Source: CAZFCK01 sp964517355
Lineage (GTDB): Bacteria > Desulfobacterota > Desulfovibrionia > Desulfovibrionales > Desulfovibrionaceae
Assembly (NCBI GenBank): GCA_964517355.1
Contig: CAZFCK010000283.1
Location: 1-5,340 of the forward strand
DNA: 5,340 nt
Reading direction: 5' to 3'
The position numbers and the translations under genes were made by a program. The notes beneath the pieces were generated by a model. That model was not told the DNA's origin. It made no database searches and saw nothing but the letters and a program-made list of their open reading frames with translations. Shown in pieces: positions 1-4,817 of this stretch; position 1 is the first letter of the stretch, and each line of letters starts with the position of its first letter.

Positions 1-50
1 TTCTTAAGGAAACGCTGATTAATTCACTGGATATGCGAGGGGGAAACCCT

Positions 51-81
51 TAGCGCATTTTCGCCTTGAAACAAGGCTCTC
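51..81 (+). repeat. 31-bp direct repeat, copy 1
   Basis: This 31-base stretch, beginning TAGCGCATTTTCGCC, recurs without a mismatch at 277-307 in the same orientation, 226 bp away. It includes the small hairpin CCTTG-AAA-CAAGG at 64-76. It lies in the left half of the palindromic element. Confidence 0.85.
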
Positions 82-119
82 CCCTGAAACAATTTCCAAT
101 TGTTCCAGGGAAATGCATA

Positions 120-154
120 AGAGCATCTAGCGCTTTTCAAGCGTGAGATGCTCT
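120..154. repeat. Long hairpin inside the repeat (left copy)
   Basis: AGAGCATCT (120-128) pairs with AGATGCTCT (146-154). The inner part (130-135 with 139-144) continues the stem to a TTC loop. Overall there are 16 stem positions, with one mismatch and one G-T wobble. The block 101-156 containing this hairpin recurs in inverted orientation at 5285-5340 with 55 of 56 bases identical. There is no T-tract, so a Rho-independent terminator role is possible but not shown. Confidence 0.75.
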
Positions 155-193
155 AGAAAGGTTTCCCCCCGGAAAAACCTAACAAGTCTTTAA

Positions 194-1351
194 TCAGTGC
201 TTCCTTAAGAATCTCCAGATATTCTCGCGGCCCGGGGCGGAGCCCCAAAACATTACTTTCCAAAGTTGCCTGGCCCTAGCGCATTTTCGCCTTGAAACAA
301 GGCTCTCTCTTGCGCCGCGCATCAGGGCCACGGCCAGGGTAACCGTGCGGTCGGCGTGTTTTTTCACCAGCAGGGACCCGCCTTGGGAGAGCAGCAGGGC
401 CGCGGCTTCGCACACGCTGTGGGTCCCCAGAGCCTTATACGGGGCCAGCGAAGGTGTGGGCACGGGCACCGCGTCGAGCCGTTCCGCGCTGAAGTAACAC
501 GGCTCCAACCCCAGCTCGCGCGCGGCCTCTCGCAACCCGGCCTCCTCGCGCTTGGCCTCCGCCGTGCCCAGACCGCACAGACCGGCCAGGGCCAGGTTGT
601 GCCGGGCGAACAGGGCCTGGACCCGCTCGAGTATGTCCGAGGCGGGCACGTCTTTGCGGCAGCCGACGCCCAAGCACAGGCAACGCGGGTGCAGGTAGAG
701 GATCTCCTGATTTCGCGGCGCGTGGTAATCCACCACCACGGCGGCCTGTTCCGGAGCTTCGGCCGCATGAAAACGTTCGGGCATGGCGGCCAGGCCCAGG
801 CTGCCGTCCGGGTCCCAAAACGCCACAGAGCGTCCCTCGGCCAGTGCGAGATTCACCTTTTTCACACAATGGGGCGTACCCACCGCGAGCCCCGCATCCC
901 GCGCCAGGATTTCCATGGCCGGTGCGCCAGCGCTGTCCGTGGCCGTGGTGATCACGGCGCGCCCCTTGGTAAGGTTCGCCACCCGCCGGGCCAGGGCGTT
1001 GGCTCCGCCAAGGTGCCCCGAAAGGAGGCTTACGCAATGCTCGCCGCGCTGATCCAGCACCACCACGGCGGGGTCCTGATCCTTGCCGCGCAGCAAGGGG
1101 GCGATGAGGCGCACGGCCACGCCGGCGGCGCAGATGAACACATGCGCCGCTCTGGCATGGAACAGCGCGTCCACGGCCGCGCCCAAAGCGTCGAAGGTCT
1201 CGGCCTCCGGAGCCAGGGGGCGCAGCCGCGACGGAATATGCAGGGTGCCGTCCAGTTCACGGGCCAGCATCCGCCCCAACACGGCGGCGTCGCGGGTCAG
1301 GGCGTACACGGCCGGTCCCTTGGCGCCGGTTGGTCGGGATTCAGGGTTCAC
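194..1351 (-). CDS. cbiG: Cobalt-precorrin-5A hydrolase (CbiG) with a repeat-encoded C-terminal tail
   Basis: CbiG opens the delta-lactone of cobalt-precorrin-5A and releases the C2 fragment as acetaldehyde, a ring-contraction step of the anaerobic cobalamin pathway in the cytoplasm. The 385-residue product has the family layout. An N-terminal domain (about 15-130) carries FICAAGVAVRLIAPLL (72-87) and GHLGGAN (112-118). A middle segment runs to about 215. The C-terminal CbiG domain has LCLGVGCRKD (225-234), CGLGTAEAKR (259-268), VPVPTPS (295-301) and GTHSVCEAAAL (309-319). The frame is not fused to CbiF or CbiH. The start is GTG at 1351, with a modest AAGGG Shine-Dalgarno just upstream. It lies 24 bp after the hemL stop, so the two are probably one operon. 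The conserved protein ends near residue 345 (LLVKKHADRTVTLAVAL). Residues 349-385 are translated from repeat DNA and contain 10 Arg/Lys and 3 Trp, unlike the body of the protein. The family call is firm; whether the tail matters is unknown. Confidence 0.93.
   Translation of the reverse strand: MNPESRPTGAKGPAVYALTRDAAVLGRMLARELDGTLHIPSRLRPLAPEAETFDALGAAVDALFHARAAHVFICAAGVAVRLIAPLLRGKDQDPAVVVLDQRGEHCVSLLSGHLGGANALARRVANLTKGRAVITTATDSAGAPAMEILARDAGLAVGTPHCVKKVNLALAEGRSVAFWDPDGSLGLAAMPERFHAAEAPEQAAVVVDYHAPRNQEILYLHPRCLCLGVGCRKDVPASDILERVQALFARHNLALAGLCGLGTAEAKREEAGLREAARELGLEPCYFSAERLDAVPVPTPSLAPYKALGTHSVCEAAALLLSQGGSLLVKKHADRTVTLAVALMRGARESLVSRRKCARARQLWKVMFWGSAPGRENIWRFLRKH
277..307 (+). repeat. 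31-bp direct repeat, copy 2, inside the cbiG 3' end
   Basis: This is an exact copy of 51-81. It lies within the cbiG reading frame, where its inner edge falls exactly on the boundary between codons 348 and 349. Between it and the terminal repeat at 190-211 lies another short hairpin, GGGGC-GGA-GCCCC (234-246). Together, 190-307 looks like repeat DNA that now forms the end of the gene. Confidence 0.8.
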
Positions 1352-1375
1352 GCTCGCCCTTTTGCGGGAAGTGAC

Positions 1376-2644
1376 CTACAGCTCCACTTCGCGTGCGGCG
1401 GCCAGCACCTTGTCGAAATCCTCCTGGGTGTGGGCAAAGCTGCACATGGTGCATTCAAAGCCCGAAGGCGCCAGATAGATGCCTTTGGCGCGCATCTGCC
1501 TGTAGTAGCTGGCGTAGCGTTCGCAGTCCACGGCCTTGGCGGAAGCGAAGTCCACAACCGGTCCTTCGCAGAAGAACAAGGTGAACATGGAGCCCACGTG
1601 GTTCACCGTTATCGCCGCGCCCTTGCCGCGCAGGATGGCGGCCAGTTCCTCGGCCAGATTCCTGCAGCGCGCTTCGAGGCCTTGGTAATCGGCCTTGGCC
1701 AGGAGCTCCAGCGTGGCCACGCCCGCGGCCATGGCCACGGGATTGCCGGAGAGCGTACCGGCCTGGTAGACCTCGCCGCTGGGCGCAATGCGTTCCATGA
1801 GGGCTTTTTTGCCCCCGTAGGCGCCAACGGGAAAACCGCCGCCAATGATCTTGCCCATGGTGGTCAAATCAGGGGTTACGCCGAAGCGCCCCTGCGCGCC
1901 GTTATAGGCCACGCGGAAGCCGGTGATGACCTCGTCGAAAATCAGCACGGCGCCGTGAGCGTCGCACAGCTCGCGCAAGCCCTGGAGAAATCCCGGCGCG
2001 GGCGGCACAAGCCCCATGTTCCCGGCCACCGGCTCCACGATAATAGCCGCGATGTCGCCCCCGTTGTGCGCAAAATGCGCGCGGACCGCTTCCAGATCAT
2101 TGTACGGCGCGAGCAAGGTGTCCTTGACCGTGTCCGCGGGCACGCCCGGGGTGCCGGGTATGCTCAAGGTGGCCAGCCCGGAACCGGCTGCCGCGAGAAA
2201 GGGGTCGGCATGGCCGTGGTAGCAGCCTTCGAATTTCACGACCTTGCTGCGCCCGGTCACGCCCCTGGCCAGCCGCAGGGCGCTCATGGTCGCTTCCGTG
2301 CCGGAATTGACCATGCGCACCATTTCCACGCCGGGCAGGGCGTCCACCACGAGCCTGGCCAGCCTGACCTCGTTTTCGCAAGGCGCGCCGTAGCTGGAGC
2401 CGGAGGCCACGGCTTCAACGGCGGCCTTGTTCACCTCGGGGTGCGCGTGTCCCAAGAGCATGGGCCCCCAGGAAAGCACCAGGTCCACGTATTCCACACC
2501 GTCCACATCCCACATGTGGCCGCCCGCGGCCTTGGCAATGAACAAGGGGTCCGCGCCCACGCTGCGGCAGGCGCGCACCGGGCTGTTCACGCCGCCAGGA
2601 ATGATCTGCCGGGCCTGGTCAAAGAGCTCTTGCGAGCGCTTCAT
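1376..2644 (-). CDS. hemL: Glutamate-1-semialdehyde 2,1-aminomutase
   Basis: HemL is a PLP enzyme that converts glutamate-1-semialdehyde to 5-aminolevulinate, the last step of the C5 route and the entry to heme, siroheme and cobalamin. The 422-residue product is full length for the family. Visible landmarks are PGGVNSPVRA (16-25), the PLP phosphate-binding NSGTEA (113-118), YHGHAD (142-147), EPVAGNMG (204-211), FDEVITGFR (236-244) and the PLP lysine in TTMGKIIGGGFPVGAYGG (K265). The C-terminus (APSGFECTMCSFAHT) is also typical. The ATG at 2644 is preceded by a strong AAGGAGG site, so the start is secure. It is the first gene of a hemL-cbiG unit and has its own promoter candidate, so it need not depend on ahbB upstream. 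No frameshift or missing catalytic residue is seen. Confidence 0.98.
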   Translation of the reverse strand: MKRSQELFDQARQIIPGGVNSPVRACRSVGADPLFIAKAAGGHMWDVDGVEYVDLVLSWGPMLLGHAHPEVNKAAVEAVASGSSYGAPCENEVRLARLVVDALPGVEMVRMVNSGTEATMSALRLARGVTGRSKVVKFEGCYHGHADPFLAAAGSGLATLSIPGTPGVPADTVKDTLLAPYNDLEAVRAHFAHNGGDIAAIIVEPVAGNMGLVPPAPGFLQGLRELCDAHGAVLIFDEVITGFRVAYNGAQGRFGVTPDLTTMGKIIGGGFPVGAYGGKKALMERIAPSGEVYQAGTLSGNPVAMAAGVATLELLAKADYQGLEARCRNLAEELAAILRGKGAAITVNHVGSMFTLFFCEGPVVDFASAKAVDCERYASYYRQMRAKGIYLAPSGFECTMCSFAHTQEDFDKVLAAAREVEL

Positions 2645-2651
2645 AATCGCT

Positions 2652-2660
2652 ATCCTCCTT
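2652..2660 (-). promoter_or_regulatory. hemL ribosome binding site
   Basis: On the minus strand AAGGAGGAT ends 7 bases before the hemL ATG at 2644. It is a near-ideal Shine-Dalgarno sequence, and it fixes the start. Confidence 0.9.
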
Positions 2661-2662
2661 AC

Positions 2663-2684
2663 TTGAGCGTGTTGCTCAATTATA
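2663..2684 (-). promoter_or_regulatory. hemL -10 box overlapped by a palindromic operator candidate
   Basis: On the minus strand a perfect TATAAT (2684-2679) is followed at once by TTGAGC-AACAC-GCTCAA (2679-2663), a 6-bp perfect inverted repeat with a 5-base spacer. The palindrome begins on the last base of the -10 box and so would cover the transcription start. No good -35 box is seen 16-18 bases upstream, so the promoter may be weak or need an activator. A second short palindrome, TATTGCAATA (2683-2692), overlaps the upstream edge. The dyad form suits a dimeric repressor, but no known consensus was matched with confidence. Confidence 0.5.
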
Positions 2685-2710
2685 TTGCAATAGTAGGGAA
2701 ATACATGGAA

Positions 2711-2738
2711 GCATCTATGCCCTTGAAACGCATGATGC
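2711..2738. repeat. Degenerate copy of the end-repeat hairpin
   Basis: GCATC (2711-2715) pairs with GATGC (2734-2738) and ATGC (2717-2720) with GCAT (2730-2733), with one bulged base and a loop containing CTTGAAA. The order GCATC, CTTGAAA, GATGC matches the hairpin at 5287-5321 (and its inverse at 120-154), but the inner stem has diverged. CCAGGGAA follows at 2749, as a similar CCAGGGAA flanks the left copy at 105-112, though the relative orientation differs. Confidence 0.4.
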
Positions 2739-2802
2739 CCTCAATCCAGCCAGGGAAGAACGCCCCCCGGCCCCGCGAATATCATGACAAAAAGTTATAC
2801 AA

Positions 2803-2818
2803 TACGACTTTCGGACTA
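2803..2818 (+). repeat. 16-bp repeated motif upstream of hemL
   Basis: TACGACTTTCGGACTA here is identical to 5272-5287. In both places it lies upstream of a minus-strand gene in the same orientation relative to that gene: about 160 bases before hemL and about 60 before yjbQ. In the second place it abuts the large repeat; here it is followed by an A-rich run instead. Its role is unknown. Confidence 0.55.
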
Positions 2819-2819
2819 A

Positions 2820-2857
2820 AAGAAAAAAAGAATAAAGTCGCGGGCTTTCGCGCCCGC
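2820..2857 (-). terminator. Terminator-like hairpin with T-rich tail, minus strand
   Basis: Read on the minus strand, GCGGGC (2857-2852) and GCCCGC (2845-2840) form a 6-bp GC stem with loop GCGAAA. A T-rich stretch follows, including seven Ts at 2829-2823 and four more by about 2818. The T-run starts some 10 bases after the stem, later than in a textbook terminator. It could end readthrough from ahbB before the hemL promoter. Confidence 0.45.
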
Positions 2858-2864
2858 ACGACGA

Positions 2865-2904
2865 CCAGGGGAGGCCCCTGGACGCCGGAAAAAAGACCTT
2901 TTTT
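2865..2904. repeat. Two further adjacent hairpins
   Basis: CCAGGGG-AGG-CCCCTGG (2865-2881) is a perfect 7-bp stem. It is followed by AAAAAAG-AC-CTTTTTT (2889-2904), also a perfect 7-bp inverted repeat. On the plus strand the pair ends in a T6 run and on the minus strand in a similar run, so a bidirectional terminator is conceivable. No plus-strand gene upstream would need it. Confidence 0.45.
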
Positions 2905-2966
2905 ATCCTTGATTTCCAAACAAATACAAAATGTTATAGTACACTGTCTACTCAGAACGTCGAGTT

Positions 2967-2999
2967 AAAAAGACAAAAGGTTCTTAAGCCGCCTGCGGC
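2967..2999 (-). terminator. Weak terminator candidate after ahbB
   Basis: About 25 bases past the ahbB stop, the minus strand has GCCGC-AG-GCGGC (2999-2988), followed after 9 bases by TTTT (2978-2975) and TTTTT (2971-2967). The stem is only 5 bp with a 2-base loop and the T-tract is interrupted, so the call is tentative. Confidence 0.35.
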
Positions 3000-3024
3000 A
3001 TTCCCGTTTCATAGTCAATATGCT

Positions 3025-3513
3025 CTAGAAATACGTCATGGACGTCTTTTTCAGCTCACGCACGCTATGCAACATGGCGTATTCTTCCAGACCCGAAAGA
3101 GCGGCGAGTTCCCGCACAACACGTTCGCACTCTTCCATACTGCGCCCGTGCACCATGGTGAACAGGCGATAAGGCCACCCCTCCGCGGGGGGGCGGTGAT
3201 AACAATGGGAAACGTTTTGATGCCCGGCCATGCGCTCTCCGTTGGGATCGACGACTTCTTCGGGGCAGACCCAGGCCACCATCACATTGGCCGCCCAGCC
3301 GGCCTTTTGATGCCGCAATGTCGCGCCGAAACGCCTGATCGCTCCGGCGTCCGTGAGCTCCCGCAACAGGGCGAGCACCTGTTCTTCGCTCACTGTTCCG
3401 CCCCCCGCTCTGCTGACTTCGGCGGCGATGTCGGCATAGGGTGTGGCGCTTTCGGGCAATGTGCCCTGCACCAACCGCAAAATATGCTTTTCGATTTCCG
3501 TGAATTCCCGCAT
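3025..3513 (-). CDS. ahbB: Siroheme decarboxylase subunit AhbB (Lrp/AsnC-like fold)
   Basis: AhbB, with AhbA, removes two acetate carboxyl groups of siroheme to give 12,18-didecarboxysiroheme, in the siroheme-dependent heme pathway of sulfate reducers and archaea. The 162-residue protein starts with a winged-helix-like region (about 5-66, ending IRRFGATLRH), followed by an AsnC-like alpha/beta domain. Residues typical of the beta subunit rather than AhbA are VSHCYHRPP (101-109), the WPYRLFTMVHGR block (113-124) and the C-terminus LKKTSMTYF (154-162). Histidines at 103, 106 and 122 are candidates for substrate or heme contact. Two adjacent ATGs are possible; the second (3513) lies 5 bases after GGAG and is preferred to the first (3516), which is only 2 bases away. 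No ahbA is in the window. The gene is often mis-annotated as an Lrp-family regulator. Heme nir proteins (NirD/G/H/L) are the closest alternatives. Confidence 0.87.
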   Translation of the reverse strand: MREFTEIEKHILRLVQGTLPESATPYADIAAEVSRAGGGTVSEEQVLALLRELTDAGAIRRFGATLRHQKAGWAANVMVAWVCPEEVVDPNGERMAGHQNVSHCYHRPPAEGWPYRLFTMVHGRSMEECERVVRELAALSGLEEYAMLHSVRELKKTSMTYF

Positions 3514-3674
3514 CATGTCTCCTTTTCCTTGGCTCGTGGATTTTCGCGCCCCCGGCGTTGAGCTTCCCTGGGACCGGAATCCAGAAAAGGGTGTACCCTC
3601 TCGTGTGGCGGCTTGCAAGGTGGGACGACCGCTCAGTCCTTGTGCGCCGCGCCCGGCACATTCCTCAATAAGCC

Positions 3675-3713
3675 GCGTGGCAACCTGTTCTCACTTGTCA
3701 TAGGTTGCCACGC
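3675..3713. promoter_or_regulatory. 12-bp perfect inverted repeat over the gpsA promoter
   Basis: GCGTGGCAACCT (3675-3686) is the exact reverse complement of AGGTTGCCACGC (3702-3713), separated by 15 bases. The left arm sits just upstream of the proposed gpsA -35 box and the right arm lies in the spacer between -35 and -10. It may be a two-arm operator, or a hairpin ending some transcript from the left. No T-tract follows, which favours the operator reading. Confidence 0.6.
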
Positions 3714-3723
3714 ACAGTAGGAT
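3695..3723 (+). promoter_or_regulatory. Sigma-70-type promoter candidate for gpsA
   Basis: TTGTCA (3695-3700; one mismatch to TTGACA) and TAGGAT (3718-3723; two mismatches to TATAAT) are separated by exactly 17 bases. Transcription would begin near 3730, leaving a leader of about 60 bases before gpsA. The alternative -10 GATAAT (3721-3726) would make the spacer 20 bases, which is too long. Confidence 0.5.
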
Positions 3724-3741
3724 AATCCGAGAATGAGCCTA

Positions 3742-3764
3742 GACGGTTCTCACCGTCCCGAACC
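3742..3764 (+). promoter_or_regulatory. gpsA leader hairpin with an alternative pairing
   Basis: GACGGT-TCTC-ACCGTC (3742-3757) is a perfect 6-bp hairpin with a four-base loop. An alternative stem, GGTTC (3745-3749) with GAACC (3760-3764), shares bases with it and cannot form at the same time. The structure ends about 12 bases before the Shine-Dalgarno sequence. A regulatory role is only possible. Confidence 0.35.
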
Positions 3765-3788
3765 AGAACACAGCACAAGGAGCATATA

Positions 3789-4781
3789 ATGCGCGTAGTG
3801 GTGATAGGCGGGGGCAGCTGGGGCACCACCCTGGCCGACCTGCTGGCGAAAAACGGCCACCAGAGCACGTTGTACGTGCGCGAACAAAGCCTTATGGCCG
3901 AAATGCGCAGCAAACGCGAAAACAGTTGGTATCTGCCGGGCATAACCTTGCATGAATCCCTGACCGTGCACCATGACCTGGAGCAGGCCGTCGCCGGGGC
4001 GGAGGTATTCCTGTTTGTGGTGCCCACCCAGTTTTTTCGCGGCGTGCTGCGGCAGTTGCGCGAACTCCTGCCCAAAAAGCCGAAAATCGTTTGCGCCAAC
4101 AAGGGCATCGAGGTCGGAAGCCTCAATACCATTTCCGAAATAGTCGCCGAGGAACTGGCTTCGGTGAAGCACACCTTTGCCATGCTTTCCGGCCCCTCGT
4201 TCGCCAAAGAGGTGGCCAACGAGCTTCCCACGGCCGTGGCGCTCGGCTGCGCGGATAAAAAAGGCGGCAAGGAACTGCAGACCATGTTCTCGAACACGTA
4301 TTTCCGGGTCTACACCAGCAGCGACGTGCGCGGCGTGGAGCTCGGGGGCGCGGTGAAAAACATCATCGCCATCGCGGCCGGCATTTCAGACGGCATGCGC
4401 TTCGGCACCAACAGCCGCGCCGCGCTCATCACCCGGGGCCTCGCGGAAATGACCCGCCTGGGCAAGGCCATGGGCGCACAGCCGCAAACCTTCATGGGCC
4501 TGGCGGGCCTCGGCGATCTGGTGCTCACCTGCACCGGAGAGCTTTCACGAAACCGGCAAGTGGGGCTCCGATTGGGCGCGGGGCAAAAACTCGTGGATAT
4601 CCTCGCGGACATGAAAATGGTGGCCGAAGGGGTGAAGACCACCGAAGCCCTCTACGGCCTCGGCCAAAAGCTCAATGTGGAACTCCCCATCACCGAACAG
4701 GTCTACCAGGTGCTCTACCAGGGGAAAAACGCGGCCAACGCCGTGACCGAACTCATGAGTCGCGATCTGAAAGAAGAATAG
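3789..4781 (+). CDS. gpsA: Glycerol-3-phosphate dehydrogenase [NAD(P)+]
   Basis: GpsA is cytoplasmic and reduces dihydroxyacetone phosphate to sn-glycerol-3-phosphate, the backbone for phospholipid synthesis. The 330-residue product is normal length. The N-terminal Rossmann domain has VIGGGSWGTTLA (5-16). Next come VPTQ (78-81), the catalytic-region lysine in ANKGIE (K105) and SGPSFAKEV (134-142). The C-terminal helical domain has the catalytic lysine in GAVKNIIAIAAGISDG (K190), the LAGLGDLVLTCT block (238-249, D243) and SRNRQVG (253-259). The ATG at 3789 follows AAGGAG (3777-3782) by 6 bases, so the start is clear. It is divergent from ahbB and convergent with yjbQ, so it is probably monocistronic. 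All key residues are intact. Confidence 0.98.
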   Translation: MRVVVIGGGSWGTTLADLLAKNGHQSTLYVREQSLMAEMRSKRENSWYLPGITLHESLTVHHDLEQAVAGAEVFLFVVPTQFFRGVLRQLRELLPKKPKIVCANKGIEVGSLNTISEIVAEELASVKHTFAMLSGPSFAKEVANELPTAVALGCADKKGGKELQTMFSNTYFRVYTSSDVRGVELGGAVKNIIAIAAGISDGMRFGTNSRAALITRGLAEMTRLGKAMGAQPQTFMGLAGLGDLVLTCTGELSRNRQVGLRLGAGQKLVDILADMKMVAEGVKTTEALYGLGQKLNVELPITEQVYQVLYQGKNAANAVTELMSRDLKEE

Positions 4782-4817
4782 CGCTTCCGGCGGGAGGGAG
4801 CGCCGCCCCCTTCCGCC
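4781..4817. terminator. Hairpin-rich gap between convergent gpsA and yjbQ
   Basis: Two overlapping stems can form on the plus strand. GCGCTTCC (4781-4788) pairs with GGGAGCGC (4796-4803), and GGCGGGAGGG (4789-4798) pairs with CCCTTCCGCC (4808-4817), each with one G-U wobble. They share 4796-4798 and so exclude each other. No T-tract is present, so intrinsic termination would be weak. The position between two converging stops still fits a terminator. Confidence 0.45.

Larger units (their letters stand above)
1..211. repeat. Palindromic repeat element with 22-bp terminal inverted repeats
   Basis: No gene is seen in 1-193. Bases 1-22 and 190-211 are inverted copies of each other (20 of 22 match; TTCTTAAGGAA at the outer ends). 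Internally the two halves also mirror each other: a G-run followed by AAACC near 38-49 is matched in inverted form near 159-171, and each half carries a related hairpin module. Visible hairpins are CCTTG-AAA-CAAGG (64-76), a 13-bp stem with one mismatch (82-94 with 98-110), and a long stem (120-135 with 139-154). No transposase or direct flanking duplication is visible. It resembles a small non-autonomous element or a REP/BIME-type intergenic repeat; which one cannot be told from a single window. Its right end overlaps the 3' end of cbiG. Confidence 0.7.
2645..3024. other. Gene-free region between ahbB and hemL
   Basis: These 380 bases hold no convincing coding frame. Read toward hemL they contain a weak terminator candidate after ahbB (2967-2999), an AT-rich stretch (about 2899-2960), a cluster of three hairpins (2840-2904), a 16-base motif shared with the yjbQ upstream region (2803-2818), a degenerate copy of the end-repeat hairpin (2711-2738) and the hemL promoter and RBS. 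The hairpins suggest that ahbB transcripts stop here and that hemL is transcribed separately. Confidence 0.6.

Noticed and set aside
2909..2940. Plus-strand promoter (TTGATT at 2909, TATAGT at 2935)
   Set aside because: The spacer is 20 bases and no plus-strand gene follows; AT-rich DNA gives such matches by chance.
356..2968. 870-codon open frame on the plus strand
   Set aside because: It lies antisense to cbiG and hemL, both of which have full family motifs. Its translation is His/Gly/Arg-rich with no recognisable domain, as expected when a GC-rich gene is read on the opposite strand.
3025..3513. Lrp/AsnC-type transcription regulator
   Set aside because: The fold is related, but the SHCYxRPP and WPYRLFTMVHG blocks, the KKTSMTYF end and the hemL neighbour point to siroheme decarboxylase.
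3588..3599. AGGGT-GT-ACCCT dyad upstream of ahbB as an operator
   Set aside because: It has only 5-bp arms with no clear promoter around it, too little to support a site.
3514..3618. Upstream extension of ahbB to the ATG at 3618
   Set aside because: The extra 35 residues show no family similarity, and the GGAG site just before 3516/3513 marks the start there.
3065..3661. Overlapping minus-strand frame, and a plus-strand frame at 3067-3561, over ahbB
   Set aside because: Both are out-of-frame or antisense shadows of ahbB with low-complexity composition and no start signal.
3698..4297. Long minus-strand frames inside gpsA
   Set aside because: They are antisense to a complete GpsA with all catalytic motifs and have no ribosome binding site or domain.
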